Assembly (NCBI GenBank): GCA_023408815.1
Contig: JAEYJO010000006.1
Span: forward strand, 1 to 59,198
Direction of reading: 5' to 3'
DNA length: 59,198 nt
DNA from: Bacillota bacterium
GTDB taxonomy: Bacteria; Bacillota; Clostridia; Lachnospirales; Lachnospiraceae
The notes below the pieces were generated by a model, which saw nothing but the letters and a program-made list of their open reading frames with translations, did no database searches and was not told the origin of the DNA. Of this stretch, positions 44,044 through 54,565 are shown one piece after another (the stretch's first letter is position 1; every line of letters begins with the position of its first letter). Position numbers and translations under genes: made by a program.

Positions 44044-44078
44044 GTAAGAGGGTGGTGTCGCCCTCTTACTTGTTTTTT
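44044..44078 (+). terminator. Terminator after the chemoreceptor gene
   Basis: GTAAGAGGG pairs perfectly with CCCTCTTAC around an 8-nt loop, followed by TTGTTTTTT. Confidence 0.85.
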
Positions 44079-44135
44079 AGGGCAGGGGAACGTATAATGG
44101 TTATGATTAATATAAAAGGCGGGAGATAATAAGAG

Positions 44136-44960
44136 ATGAGCGATTGGACGATGCTTCCTGGAGTAAATGAAGATAAAGAGGGAATTCTTTCAGGCATTGA
44201 ATGCTTTGCGCTGGATATGGATGGAACGGTTTATTTAGGCGAGCGCTGGATAGAAGGGGCGAAGGAATTTTTAAGGAAAATTGAGGATTCAGGAAGGAGC
44301 TATGTGTTCCTGACTAACAATTCCTCCAGGAATTCTCAGGTATATGTGGAAAAACTGAGCCGCATGGGGCTTGTAGTAAGCAAGAACAAAATAGTGACAT
44401 CGGGGCAGGCGACTATATATTACCTTAAGACGAGCTTTCCGGGGAAGCGGGTGTTCCTGTTAGGAAACGATATTCTCGCTGAGGAATTTAAGGAGGAGGG
44501 AATCGTGCTTGTGGATGAGAAGCCCGAGGTGGTAGTAACCGCTTTCGATACTACGCTCACCTATGAGAAACTGTGCAAGGTATGCGATTTTGTGCGGGAG
44601 GGACTTCCTTACATCGCTACCCATCCGGACTACAACTGTCCTACAGAAACGGGATTTATTCCAGATGTGGGGGCGATTCATGCCTTTATCCATGCCTCCG
44701 CACTGCGCTATCCTGATCGCATTATCGGCAAGCCGAACGCGGATATGATGGACTATCTGATAGAGCGGACCGGGGCCGACAGAGGAAAGACGGCCATGGT
44801 AGGGGACAGGCTTTATACGGATATCGCTGCAGGAAGAAACAACGGCTTATGGAGTATTCTCGTCCTCAGCGGTGAAGCTTCCATGAAGGACGCGGAGGAA
44901 TCGGAGGTAAAGCCTCATCTCATTTTCGATTCGGTAAAGGAGATCATGCGGTATTTGTAG
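44136..44960 (+). CDS. HAD-IIA family phosphatase (NagD-like)
   Basis: The 274-residue enzyme has HAD motif I ALDMDGTVYLG (Asp27/Asp29), motif II VFLTNNSSRN, a C2-type cap domain, Lys in IIGKPNADMM and motif IV VGDRLYTDIAAGRNNG. Members remove phosphate from small sugars or nucleotides; NagD-type enzymes in other bacteria lie beside amino-sugar genes. Here the chitobiose phosphorylase cluster is a few genes upstream, so a housekeeping role on amino-sugar phosphates is possible. The exact substrate is unknown. A 27-nt hairpin repeat follows before addB. Confidence 0.88.
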   Translation: MSDWTMLPGVNEDKEGILSGIECFALDMDGTVYLGERWIEGAKEFLRKIEDSGRSYVFLTNNSSRNSQVYVEKLSRMGLVVSKNKIVTSGQATIYYLKTSFPGKRVFLLGNDILAEEFKEEGIVLVDEKPEVVVTAFDTTLTYEKLCKVCDFVREGLPYIATHPDYNCPTETGFIPDVGAIHAFIHASALRYPDRIIGKPNADMMDYLIERTGADRGKTAMVGDRLYTDIAAGRNNGLWSILVLSGEASMKDAEESEVKPHLIFDSVKEIMRYL

Positions 44961-44975
44961 TCAGTGCCAAATTGC

Positions 44976-45002
44976 GTTACTGAGAACGGAGTGAACGGTA
45001 AC
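44976..45002 (+). repeat. 27-nt hairpin repeat, copy C (before addB)
   Basis: Starts GTTACTG and ends CGGTAAC, with one T-G wobble in the stem and the conserved GAACGGAGTGAA loop. It lies 21 nt upstream of the addB start. Confidence 0.8.
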
Positions 45003-45023
45003 AACAGGAGAGGAGTGTGGCGG

Positions 45024-48000
45024 ATGGGATTACGTTTTTATTTCGGCGCTTCGGGTGGAGGAAAGAGCACGAAGCTGCATGAGGAAATGGTGAGGCGCGG
45101 AATGGAGGAGCCGAACACTAATTTCCTTATTATTGTGCCGGATCAGTTTACCATGCAGACGCAGATGGACTTGGTAAAGGCTCATCCGAAGAAAGGGATC
45201 ATGAATATCGATGTCCTTAGCTTCGGAAGGCTTTCCCACAGGATATTAGAGGAGGTAGGCGCGGACAGGCGCACGGTGTTAGATGACACCGGAAAGAGTC
45301 TCGTCCTTAGAAAGGTAGCGGAGAATATACAAGAGGAAATGCCGGTAATCGGAAGCAATCTTCGTAAAATAGGCTATATTCACGAGGTAAAGTCCGTAAT
45401 CTCGGAGTTCATGCAGTACGGAATCGGAGAAAAGGAACTTGGCGAGCTCGCGGCCTACGCTGAAAAACGGGGGGCGCTTTATCATAAGCTGAAGGATTTG
45501 GAGCTGCTTTATAAAAACTTTCTCGAATATATACATGATAAATACATTACCACAGAGGAAACTCTGGATCTGCTTTGTGAGCTGCTGCCAAAATCCAGGC
45601 TGGTAAAGGGGAGCGTGATAGCTTTCGACGGCTTTACGGGCTTTACACCGATTCAGAACAGACTGATCCAGCGCCTGATGATGCTGGCAGGAGAGGTAAT
45701 CGTTACGGTGGTGATGGATGCCGGTCAGGATCCTTATAAATTGGACGGAGAGCAGAAGCTCTTTTACCTGAGCAAGAAGACTACGGCCGACCTAAGGAAG
45801 CTTGCGGCTGAGGCGGGCGTATCTTTTGGAAAAGACGTGTTCCTAAAGGATGAGAGGCTGCCCAGATTTCAGAACAACGAAGAAATGCAGCATTTGGAAA
45901 AATATTTGTTCCGGTATCCCGCTAAGGCATACGGAAAGGATAACGAAGCGCTGCATCTTTTCGAGACTTCTTCGCCGGGAGAAGAAATGAGGCAGGTATT
46001 TATAGAGATAAAGCGGCTTATTAGGGAGAAGCATTACTGCTATCGGGATTTTGCAATCGTGACGGGAAATATGGAGACTTATGCGGGACATGCCCAGACG
46101 GAGTCGAAGAAATTCGAAATCCCGGTATTTATCGATCAGACGAAGGGAATTCTGCTGAATCCCTTTATCGAATATATCAGAAGCGCGCTCAAGATTGTTA
46201 TGGAGAACTTTTCCTATCAATCCGTATTTCATTACCTGCGAAGCGGTCTTACTGATTTTACGGGGGAAGAAACGGATCTGCTGGAAAACTATGTGATTGC
46301 CCGGGGAATCAAGGGCAAAAAAAGATGGACTGATATTTTCACGGGAAAGGGTTATGAAGGCGGAGCAGAGGAGCTTGCCAGACTAAACGCCATACGGGAG
46401 AGGTTCGTGGAGCAGTTGACTCCTCTTACCCTGAAAGCGGGCACCGCCGGGGAGAAAATAAGGGCGCTATACAGATTTATAACGGAGAACAAGGTTCAGG
46501 AAAAGCTGGCGGCATATGAAAAAATGTTCGAGCGGAGAAATGACGCTGCCAGAGCCAAGGAGTACGGCCAGATATACCGTTTGGTCATAGATTTGCTGGA
46601 TCAGATAGAAAGCCTTCTATCGGATGAAAAAATGAATATGAAGGAGTTCGCCGATATTTTAGACGCAGGTTTTGGAGAAATAGAAGTAGGAATGATTCCT
46701 CAAAATGTGGACCGGGTGGTGGTAGGCGACATCGAGAGAACCCGCCTAAAGGAAATAAAGGTGCTCTTTTTCATAGGGGTAAACGACGGAAATATACCCA
46801 AAAATGCGGGAATGGGCGGAATCATATCCGACATCGACAGAGAATTCCTTCAGGAATCGCCCTATGCGCTGGCGCCTACGCCAAGGCAGCAGATGTACAT
46901 ACAAAGGCTGTATCTATACATGAATATGACGAAGCCTTCGGAGCACTTATATCTTTCCTACTGCAAGGTGGGAGGGGAAGGAAAGAGCCTGCGTCCTGCA
47001 TATCTGATCGATACGGTAAGCAAGCTGTTTCCCCGATTAAAGGCGCAGAAGCCGGAGCTTAAGAATCCTGAGGAGAAGCTGGAGACGAAGCGGGCAGGGC
47101 TGGACTATCTGACGGCCATGTTAAGGGAATATGCGGCGGGAAGACTTGGAGAGGAAGACAGAAGCCGATTCTTTACGGTTTACCGCGCTTATCTGGGGGA
47201 TGAAGCATATAAAAGCCGTACCGACGTGCTCATTGAAGCTGCGTTTACTTATTACCGGGAGAAAGGGCTTGGCAGAGAAATTGCCGGGGCCTTATACGGG
47301 AATCTCTTGGTCAGCAGCGTGAGCCGTCTGGAAACCTATTCGGCCTGTGCCTATGCCCACTTCCTGAAATACGGTCTTTCCTTAGAGGAACGGGAAGAAT
47401 ACAGCTTCGAAGCGACGGATATGGGAAATGTGTTCCACGGAGTACTGGAGCTGTTTGCCGGAAAGCTGCAGGAGCGGGGCTATACATGGTTCGACTTCGG
47501 CGAGAAGGAAGCGGAGGAAATGCTGGCTCAGGCTATGGAGGGCTATGCGGCTGCCTATGGGAATACGATTTTATACAGCACTGCGAGAAACGAATATGCC
47601 ATAGACAGAATGTACCGCATTTTAAAGCGTACGGTGCTCACATTGCAGCACCAGTTGAAAAAGGGCAGTTTTATCCCTGAGAACTTCGAGGTGTCCTTCC
47701 AAATGGCGGATGATCTGGAGGCGGTGAATATCGCTCTTTCCGGGGAGGAGAGGATGAAGCTGAGGGGGAGGATTGACCGCATTGATACCTATGAGGACGA
47801 AGAGCACGTGTATGTAAAGGTAATAGACTATAAATCGGGGAACAGGAGGTTTAATCTGGCTGCTCTTTATTACGGACTGCAGCTTCAGCTTGTGGTTTAC
47901 ATGAATGCTGCGGTTGAACTGGAGAGGAAGAAAAAACCGGATAAAGAAGTGGTTCCTGCGGCTCTCCTATATTATCATGTGTCCGATCCGATGGTGAAGG

Positions 48001-48440
48001 CGGAGGCCGAGGTAACGCCGGAGGAAATCAATGAGAAGCTTCTGAAAGAACTTAGAATGACCGGTGTAGTCACCGAAAATGACAAGGTTATCAGTTTACT
48101 TGATGGAGAATTCTCGGATAAGTCCGATGTTGTGCCCGTAGAACGGAAAAAAGACGGAAGTTACAGTGCGAAATCGAGTGTCATAACCGGAAACGACATG
48201 GGAGAAATATCGAGTTATGTAAATCATAAAATCAAACAAATTGGGATGGATATCATGAGGGGAAACATAGAAATCAATCCTTATGAGCAAAGCGGGGGAA
48301 CTTCCTGCGATTACTGTGAATATAAAAGCGTCTGTGGGTTCGATGAAGGAATAAGCGGGTACAAATATAGGAAGCTTGAGAATCTGGAGGCGCAGGAGGT
48401 GCTGGAGAGAATCAGAGAGGCGAATTCGAAATTCGAATAG
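45024..48440 (+). CDS. addB: AddB, helicase-nuclease subunit B
   Basis: The protein has 1138 residues from ATG 45024 (AGGAGAGGAGTG upstream). It has the AddB nucleotide loop GASGGGKST at the N terminus, a helicase-like body without a full motif set, and a RecB-type nuclease at the C terminus (RIDRIDTYE and VKVIDYKSGN). Cysteines for a 4Fe-4S cluster are present: one in SACAYAHFLKYGL and three in CDYCEYKSVCGFD. AddAB processes DNA double-strand ends for recombination. The link of an Fe-S-dependent protein with the suf genes is biochemical only. addA follows after 12 nt. Confidence 0.95.
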   Translation: MGLRFYFGASGGGKSTKLHEEMVRRGMEEPNTNFLIIVPDQFTMQTQMDLVKAHPKKGIMNIDVLSFGRLSHRILEEVGADRRTVLDDTGKSLVLRKVAENIQEEMPVIGSNLRKIGYIHEVKSVISEFMQYGIGEKELGELAAYAEKRGALYHKLKDLELLYKNFLEYIHDKYITTEETLDLLCELLPKSRLVKGSVIAFDGFTGFTPIQNRLIQRLMMLAGEVIVTVVMDAGQDPYKLDGEQKLFYLSKKTTADLRKLAAEAGVSFGKDVFLKDERLPRFQNNEEMQHLEKYLFRYPAKAYGKDNEALHLFETSSPGEEMRQVFIEIKRLIREKHYCYRDFAIVTGNMETYAGHAQTESKKFEIPVFIDQTKGILLNPFIEYIRSALKIVMENFSYQSVFHYLRSGLTDFTGEETDLLENYVIARGIKGKKRWTDIFTGKGYEGGAEELARLNAIRERFVEQLTPLTLKAGTAGEKIRALYRFITENKVQEKLAAYEKMFERRNDAARAKEYGQIYRLVIDLLDQIESLLSDEKMNMKEFADILDAGFGEIEVGMIPQNVDRVVVGDIERTRLKEIKVLFFIGVNDGNIPKNAGMGGIISDIDREFLQESPYALAPTPRQQMYIQRLYLYMNMTKPSEHLYLSYCKVGGEGKSLRPAYLIDTVSKLFPRLKAQKPELKNPEEKLETKRAGLDYLTAMLREYAAGRLGEEDRSRFFTVYRAYLGDEAYKSRTDVLIEAAFTYYREKGLGREIAGALYGNLLVSSVSRLETYSACAYAHFLKYGLSLEEREEYSFEATDMGNVFHGVLELFAGKLQERGYTWFDFGEKEAEEMLAQAMEGYAAAYGNTILYSTARNEYAIDRMYRILKRTVLTLQHQLKKGSFIPENFEVSFQMADDLEAVNIALSGEERMKLRGRIDRIDTYEDEEHVYVKVIDYKSGNRRFNLAALYYGLQLQLVVYMNAAVELERKKKPDKEVVPAALLYYHVSDPMVKAEAEVTPEEINEKLLKELRMTGVVTENDKVISLLDGEFSDKSDVVPVERKKDGSYSAKSSVITGNDMGEISSYVNHKIKQIGMDIMRGNIEINPYEQSGGTSCDYCEYKSVCGFDEGISGYKYRKLENLEAQEVLERIREANSKFE

Positions 48441-48452
48441 GAGATAAAGGAT

Positions 48453-51400
48453 ATGGGCATTACGTATACAAAGGAGCAGCAGGAGGTCATCGATACGCAT
48501 GGATGCAATATACTGGTATCTGCGGCTGCCGGATCCGGGAAGACGGCTGTGCTTGTGGAGCGTATCGTGAAGATGATCAGCGACGAAAACAAACCCGTGG
48601 ATATCGACAGGCTTTTAGTGGTGACCTTTACTAACGCGGCTGCTGCCGAGATGCGGGAGAGAATTGGAAATGCCATAGCGGCGCGGCTGGAGGCAGAACC
48701 TTGGAACGAACATCTGCAAAAGCAGGCGGCGCTTGTTCATAATGCGCAGATCACTACCATCGATAGCTTTTGTATGTTCGTGATAAGGAATAATTTCAAC
48801 GACATCGGGCTTGATCCCGGCTTTCGGGTGGCGGATGAGGGAGAGCTGAAGCTATTAAAAAAGGATGTGATGGCTGAACTTTTGGAGCAGAAGTTCGAGG
48901 AGGGAGACGCATCCTTTCTGCACTGTGTAGAGTATTTCAGTACCGGCAATCACGATAGAGCCATCGAAGAGCATATTCTAAAGCTGTACCAGTTTGCGGA
49001 AAGCTATCCCTGGCCGGAGGAATGGCTTCTTGAGAGAAAGAGCGACTATGAAATCGGCTCCTTGGAGGAGCTGGAAGAAAAGAGAGAAGGCTCCTGGATC
49101 GATTTCTGCATGGAGCAGATAAGGAGCTTAACGCAGGACTGCGTAAGGAAAATCGAGGAATGTATTCTTATTTGTGAACAGCCGGACGGCCCTTATATGT
49201 ACGGAGAGGTCTTGGAGAGGGAGAAGCAGCGGCTTGAACGGCTGACTCTTTTGACGCGCTATAGTGAAGGATACGAGCTTTTTGGAGGAATGGTTTTCGA
49301 CAGGCTTCCTTCCAGAAAGGATGACAGCGTATCCGGTGCGAAGCGTGAAATCGTACAGGGGATACGGAAGGAAGTCAAAGAGATATGGAATGACCTGTGC
49401 ACCAAATATTTTCCTGTTCCTCCTGAGACAGTGCTTAAATATATGAAGGGAAGCAGCGAGGCTGTTGCGGCGCTGGTGGATTTGACGCTGGAATATAAGG
49501 AGGTTCTCGACAAGAAGAAACGGGAAAGCAATATCATAGATTTCTCGGACATGGAGCATCTGGCGCTCTCTATCCTGATAAAAAGGAAAGAAAATGGAGC
49601 TGCTGCCCCTTGTCTTGAAAATGCCAATGCTCGATCTCAACATCTTAAGGGTGTTGAAATAACGAAAACGGCTCTGGATTATCGTGCGTTCTTTACGGAA
49701 ATATTGATTGACGAATATCAGGACAGCAATCTGGTTCAGGAACTTTTGCTGGAAAGCGTTTCGGGTGAATCGGAGCGGGTGTTTAACCGATTTATGGTAG
49801 GTGATGTGAAACAGAGCATTTATAAATTCCGTCTGGCGAGACCGGAGATTTTTATGAAAAAGTACAATGACTATAAGGCCGGTTCGGATACGGAAAGGAG
49901 AATCGACCTGCATAAAAATTTCAGAAGCCGCAGTGAGATACTGGATAGCGTGAATTATATCTTCACCCAGATCATGGGAAAGAGGCTGGGCGGCGTGGAG
50001 TACGACGATAAAGCAGCGCTGTATCCGGGGGCGGCCTATCCCGCTGTGGAACGGGAAGAAGAGGGGATATCCCCAAACTGCACCGAGCTTCTGCTGATAA
50101 AAAAGCAGGAGTCGGGGGAAGGGAAAATGTCCGTCCGTCAAAGAGAAGCCTACGCTGTTGCAAAGAGTATTAAAGAGCTGGTGGGACGCTTTCCGGTGAC
50201 GGATAAGGAAAGTGGTACTCTGCGCCCTGCACGGTATCAGGATATTGTAATTCTGCTCCGCACCAATGCGGGCTGGGACGAGGACTTTAAGAGCGTGCTA
50301 AAGGAGGAGGGGATTCCCTCTCACGTAGCATCGAAGACGGGATATTTCGCGGCAAAGGAGATACAGACCTTGCTGCAATTACTGAGGATCCTTGATAATC
50401 CCTGGCAGGACATACCGCTGTTCGGTGTGCTGAAATCTTATTTCGGTAATTTCGAAGAAGAGGAGGTTGCGAAGATACGGGCGGCCTTTCCCGATAAAAA
50501 GAAAAAGCTTTATTTTTGTCTAAAGGAATTCGAGTCTGAGGATGCGGCTCTTGGAGAAAAAATAAGGAGCTTTCTTAAATTCCTGGGGGAATATAGGGAC
50601 AAGACCGTATATATGCCGATTCATGAGCTGCTGCGGGATATTGCCATAGAAACGGGTTATCTCCATTATGTAACGGCTCTTCCGGGGGGCGAGCAGCGAA
50701 AGGCTAATGTGGAAACGCTGTTAGAGCGTGCTTCGGCCTTCGAGAGGACCAGTTATTACGGGCTGTTTCATTTCATACGCTATATGGAACAGCTTGAGAA
50801 ATACGATGTGGATTATGGAGAAGCCAATATTTTGGATGAAAATGCGGATGTGGTGAGAATCATGAGCATCCATAAGAGTAAGGGGCTGGAATTCCCGATT
50901 TGCTTTGTCTCCGGTCTGGCGAAGCGGTTCAATATGATGGATACAAACGGAAAAATGATTGCTGATATGGATATGGGAATCGGCGCAGATTACGTGGATG
51001 TGGAAAGCAGGCTGCAAAGCAAGACTCTTCGAAAGAACGTCATAGCGGAGAAAATGCGTCTGGACAATCTGGGGGAGGAACTTCGGGTACTCTATGTTGC
51101 GCTTACGAGAGCGAAGGAAAAGTTGATAATGACCGGAGCAGTCGACAAACTGGAAAGCAAGTTGAATGCTCTCGTTCCCATGCGCATATCGAAGGAGCCC
51201 AAGCTTTTTTACAGCGAGCTTGCGGGAGCCGGAAGCTATTTGGATTTCATTTTGCCTGCGATTGTAAGACATTCCGCCTTTGATTCCATATGGAAAGAAT
51301 TCGGATATGAAACTGTCACAGACATTTCAAATGTCACAGACATCTCGGATGCTTCAAACGCCGCAGTCAGAGTGGGGCTTTATGCCGGTGATGCACAAAT

Positions 51401-52226
51401 AAGAGTAAGGCTTATCGGAGATGAAGAGCTGGCGGAGGCAGAAATAAAAGAGCAGATACAGGCGGAAGGAGCAAGACGGAGACTATATCTTTCTGACAGA
51501 CAGCTTCCCGTGGATGAGAAGTTAATGACACATATGTCAGAAATTTTCGGCTATACATATGAGCATGAAAATCTAAAGGATCTGTACACGAAGACTACGG
51601 TATCTGAGCTAAAAAAGGCGGGACAGGAGGAAACGGATTTCGCGTTTCATCTGTACGAGGAGGAACAGGTGATTCCCTACATTCCCAGATTCATGCAGGG
51701 GGAAGAGGCTTTGGGCGGCGCCGGAAGAGGCAGCGCCTTCCATAAGGTAATGGAGCTTATGGATTTTGCAGGCGGAGAAGTGAAGATGTCTGTGAAAGAA
51801 CAGATTGAAGAGATACAAAGGCAAGGGCTTCTTAGCAAGGATTATGCCGGAGCGGTCTCCGTTACGGCTATCGAGGAATTCATGAATACCAGTCTGGCTG
51901 CGCGTATGGCAGAGGCGGAAAAACACGGCTGTCTTCACAGAGAACAGCCCTTTGTACTGGGCCTTCCGGCAAGTGAACTGAACGAAAAATTTCCGTCGGA
52001 GGAGCTGGTGCTCATTCAGGGAATCATCGACGTCTATTTCGAAGAGGACGGAGATCTAGTGGTGGCCGATTATAAGACGGATAAGGTGAATGTGCCGGAG
52101 GAGCTCGTCAAAAGGTACGAGAAACAGCTGGACTATTACACAAAAGCATTGGAGCAGCTCACAGGAAAGCGGGTAAAGGAAAAAATTATATATTCATTTG
52201 GACTTAGGAAAGAAATTATGATATGA
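48453..52226 (+). CDS. addA: AddA, ATP-dependent helicase-nuclease subunit A
   Basis: The 1257-residue protein is a UvrD/RecB-type superfamily 1 helicase with a C-terminal nuclease. Motifs: Walker A SAAAGSGKTAVLVERI, TFTNAAAAEMRERI (Ia), DEYQDSN (II), VGDVKQSIYKFRLARPEIF (III), SIHKSKGLEFPICFV (V), LYVALTRAKEKLI (VI), and nuclease residues in QGIIDVYFEEDGDLVVADYKTDKV with RYEKQLDYYTKAL. Length is normal for AddA. Together with AddB it unwinds and trims broken DNA. AGGAGATAAAGG precedes the ATG. Confidence 0.96.
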   Translation: MGITYTKEQQEVIDTHGCNILVSAAAGSGKTAVLVERIVKMISDENKPVDIDRLLVVTFTNAAAAEMRERIGNAIAARLEAEPWNEHLQKQAALVHNAQITTIDSFCMFVIRNNFNDIGLDPGFRVADEGELKLLKKDVMAELLEQKFEEGDASFLHCVEYFSTGNHDRAIEEHILKLYQFAESYPWPEEWLLERKSDYEIGSLEELEEKREGSWIDFCMEQIRSLTQDCVRKIEECILICEQPDGPYMYGEVLEREKQRLERLTLLTRYSEGYELFGGMVFDRLPSRKDDSVSGAKREIVQGIRKEVKEIWNDLCTKYFPVPPETVLKYMKGSSEAVAALVDLTLEYKEVLDKKKRESNIIDFSDMEHLALSILIKRKENGAAAPCLENANARSQHLKGVEITKTALDYRAFFTEILIDEYQDSNLVQELLLESVSGESERVFNRFMVGDVKQSIYKFRLARPEIFMKKYNDYKAGSDTERRIDLHKNFRSRSEILDSVNYIFTQIMGKRLGGVEYDDKAALYPGAAYPAVEREEEGISPNCTELLLIKKQESGEGKMSVRQREAYAVAKSIKELVGRFPVTDKESGTLRPARYQDIVILLRTNAGWDEDFKSVLKEEGIPSHVASKTGYFAAKEIQTLLQLLRILDNPWQDIPLFGVLKSYFGNFEEEEVAKIRAAFPDKKKKLYFCLKEFESEDAALGEKIRSFLKFLGEYRDKTVYMPIHELLRDIAIETGYLHYVTALPGGEQRKANVETLLERASAFERTSYYGLFHFIRYMEQLEKYDVDYGEANILDENADVVRIMSIHKSKGLEFPICFVSGLAKRFNMMDTNGKMIADMDMGIGADYVDVESRLQSKTLRKNVIAEKMRLDNLGEELRVLYVALTRAKEKLIMTGAVDKLESKLNALVPMRISKEPKLFYSELAGAGSYLDFILPAIVRHSAFDSIWKEFGYETVTDISNVTDISDASNAAVRVGLYAGDAQIRVRLIGDEELAEAEIKEQIQAEGARRRLYLSDRQLPVDEKLMTHMSEIFGYTYEHENLKDLYTKTTVSELKKAGQEETDFAFHLYEEEQVIPYIPRFMQGEEALGGAGRGSAFHKVMELMDFAGGEVKMSVKEQIEEIQRQGLLSKDYAGAVSVTAIEEFMNTSLAARMAEAEKHGCLHREQPFVLGLPASELNEKFPSEELVLIQGIIDVYFEEDGDLVVADYKTDKVNVPEELVKRYEKQLDYYTKALEQLTGKRVKEKIIYSFGLRKEIMI

Positions 52227-52291
52227 TAAAGCGTGGACTTAATTAGGAAGTCCGGAAAAGTTGATATATAACGAGTGAGGAGGAAGAAAGC

Positions 52292-52843
52292 ATGAAGACA
52301 AGTTTTGGTGTAAAAGAAGTGGTTGCAGTCGGTATTGGAGCAGCATTATTTGTCGCTTTGACTCAGGTGCAGATTCCGCTTGGAATTCCGAATACATATT
52401 TGCAGCCGAGAGCTGCTCTTCTGGCATTTCTGGCGGCGGTGTTCGGGCCTATAGTAGGTGCGGCGGTAGGTCTTATCGGGCATGCTGTGGGAGATATGTT
52501 CTTCTACGGAAGCGCATGGTGGAGCTGGGTATTTCCCGAGGCAGTATTCGGAATTATCGTAGGTGTGTTCGCGAAGAAGTATGCGATTAAAGAGGGTGGA
52601 TTCGGTAAAAAAGAAATTATCCATTTCAACGTGGTACAGGTTATAGCCAACGCAGCAGCGTGGATTCTGGTAGCCCCCTTCTTGGATATTATTATTTACA
52701 AGGAGCCGGCAAATAAAGTATTTTTGCAAGGTGTGGCAGCATGGCTCGGCAACGTGGTAATTATCGCGATTCTTGGTACGCTGCTGGCTGTGGGATATTC
52801 GAAGATCGGCGCAAAGTCCTCCAGCTTAACGAAAGAGGACTAG
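52292..52843 (+). CDS. ECF transporter S component, UPF0397-like
   Basis: The 183-residue membrane protein has about five to six helices: residues about 8-25, 35-58 (AALLAFLAAVFGPIVGAAVGL), 75-95, 110-130, 145-170. It matches the UPF0397-type substrate-binding (S) component of energy-coupling factor transporters. The next two genes encode the energising ATPase and the T component, so this is a complete dedicated system. The vitamin or metal carried is unknown; thiamine precursors or other cofactors are possible. A strong GAGGAGGAAG site precedes the ATG. Confidence 0.85.
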   Translation: MKTSFGVKEVVAVGIGAALFVALTQVQIPLGIPNTYLQPRAALLAFLAAVFGPIVGAAVGLIGHAVGDMFFYGSAWWSWVFPEAVFGIIVGVFAKKYAIKEGGFGKKEIIHFNVVQVIANAAAWILVAPFLDIIIYKEPANKVFLQGVAAWLGNVVIIAILGTLLAVGYSKIGAKSSSLTKED

Positions 52844-52850
52844 ATGAAAA

Positions 52851-54563
52851 ATGACACCGATTATCGAATTTAAGGATTATACATTTAAATATCGATCACA
52901 GGTAGAACCTACTCTCCGGGATATCAATTTAAAGATTTATCCCGGAGAAAAGGTCTTGATTGTGGGACCATCCGGTTCGGGCAAATCGACGATTGTCCAC
53001 TGCATCAACGGCTTGGTTCCATTTTCATTTGCCGGCGATATCACGGGCACGCTGAGCGTCAAGGGGGAAGATCCTGCGAAGCTGGGCGTATTTGGGATGT
53101 CCAAAATTGCAGGGACCGTATTGCAGGATACCAACGGACAGTTTGTCGGCCTGACGGTAGCCGAGGATATCGCATTCGCATTGGAGAACGATATGGTGCC
53201 TCAGGAGGAGATGTTTAAGCGGGTAGAAGAGGCAGCGCAGGTGGTGGATGTGGAGTCGCTGCTCACCCATGCACCGTGGGAGCTGTCAGGCGGACAGAAG
53301 CAGAGGGTTTCCATGGCAGGGGTCATGGTGGATGACGTAGAGATACTGCTGTTCGACGAACCTCTTGCCAATCTTGATCCGGCGACGGGAAAAAGAGCCA
53401 TCGATCTGATCGACCGAATCAGCAGGGAGAGAAATGCAACGATTTTAATTATCGAGCATCGGCTGGAGGATGTTCTGTACCGCGATGCGGACAGAATCGT
53501 GATAGTAGGAGACGGCCGTATTGTGGCGGATTTGAAGCCTGATGAGCTGCTTTCCAGGGATATTCTCATGGAACAGGGAATCAGAGAGCCGCTTTATATT
53601 GCGGCGATGAAGCATGCGGGCTGTAAGATCACACAGGAAAGCAGGCCCCAGCATATAGAGACCATGGTTTTAGACGCTTATAAGGAGCGGGTAAAGGAGT
53701 GGTTTCGCACATCGGAGTATGAAAAGGGAAAAAGAGCGGAAGAAAGTGTGCTGACAGTTAAGGATTTGTACTTTTCCTATATTGAGGGAAAGCAGGTATT
53801 GCAGCACGTTCATTTCGATATACATAAAGGGGAAATGGTAAGCATCGTGGGAAAGAACGGCGCGGGGAAATCCACGCTTGCGGGGATCATCTGCGGATTC
53901 ATGAAACCCACGAGAGGAAGCATTCTTTTAAACGGTCAGGATATGGAAGGCCTGTCGGTAAAGGAACGCGGGGAGAAGATCGGACTGGTAATGCAAAGCC
54001 CCGGTCAGATGATATCCAAGCCGATGATTTATGATGAGGTGGCACTGGGGCTTACGGTGCGGGGAGTGCCGGAGGAAGAAGTAAAGGAGAGGGTATACCG
54101 CACGTTAAAAATATGCGGACTGTATCCGTTTCGCAACTGGCCGATATCAGCGCTCAGCTACGGACAGAAGAAGAGAGTGACCATCGCTTCTATTCTTGTT
54201 ATGAACCCGGAGGTCATCATTTTAGACGAGCCTACGGCGGGTCAGGACTACAGACATTATACGGAAATCATGGAATTTCTCAAGGAAATTAACAAAAGCT
54301 ACGGCATCACGATTATAATGATCACTCATGACATGCACTTGATGCTGGAATATACGGATAGAGCTATTGTGATTGCGGACGGTCACCTTCTCGCGGACGA
54401 CACTCCTGCCAATGTGCTTACGGACGAGGGGATAGCGGATAGAGCGTATCTCAAAAAGACTTCTCTCTACGACCTTGCCATAAGGTGCGGCGTGCAGAAT
54501 ACTTCCGAATTCGCAGAACGTTTTATCCATTACGAAAGAGCTATGCGGGAAGGGGATAAATAG
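52851..54563 (+). CDS. ECF transporter ATPase, two fused ATP-binding domains
   Basis: The 570-residue protein has two ABC domains in tandem. Domain 1: Walker A GPSGSGKST near residue 40, signature LSGGQKQRVSMAG, Walker B LLFDEPLANLD. Domain 2 (from about 300): Walker A GKNGAGKST, signature LSYGQKKRVT, Walker B IILDEPTAGQD. This is the fused EcfA-EcfA' arrangement of dedicated (group I) ECF systems. It starts 8 nt after the S component and ends 3 nt before the T component, so all three form one operon. Confidence 0.92.
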   Translation: MTPIIEFKDYTFKYRSQVEPTLRDINLKIYPGEKVLIVGPSGSGKSTIVHCINGLVPFSFAGDITGTLSVKGEDPAKLGVFGMSKIAGTVLQDTNGQFVGLTVAEDIAFALENDMVPQEEMFKRVEEAAQVVDVESLLTHAPWELSGGQKQRVSMAGVMVDDVEILLFDEPLANLDPATGKRAIDLIDRISRERNATILIIEHRLEDVLYRDADRIVIVGDGRIVADLKPDELLSRDILMEQGIREPLYIAAMKHAGCKITQESRPQHIETMVLDAYKERVKEWFRTSEYEKGKRAEESVLTVKDLYFSYIEGKQVLQHVHFDIHKGEMVSIVGKNGAGKSTLAGIICGFMKPTRGSILLNGQDMEGLSVKERGEKIGLVMQSPGQMISKPMIYDEVALGLTVRGVPEEEVKERVYRTLKICGLYPFRNWPISALSYGQKKRVTIASILVMNPEVIILDEPTAGQDYRHYTEIMEFLKEINKSYGITIIMITHDMHLMLEYTDRAIVIADGHLLADDTPANVLTDEGIADRAYLKKTSLYDLAIRCGVQNTSEFAERFIHYERAMREGDK

Positions 54564-54565
54564 TT

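Noticed and set aside
49600..51360. Possible frameshift or fusion in AddA
   Set aside because: All helicase motifs and the nuclease motif occur in order in one frame at normal total length; the short SNVTDISDASN repeat near 51330 looks like a linker.
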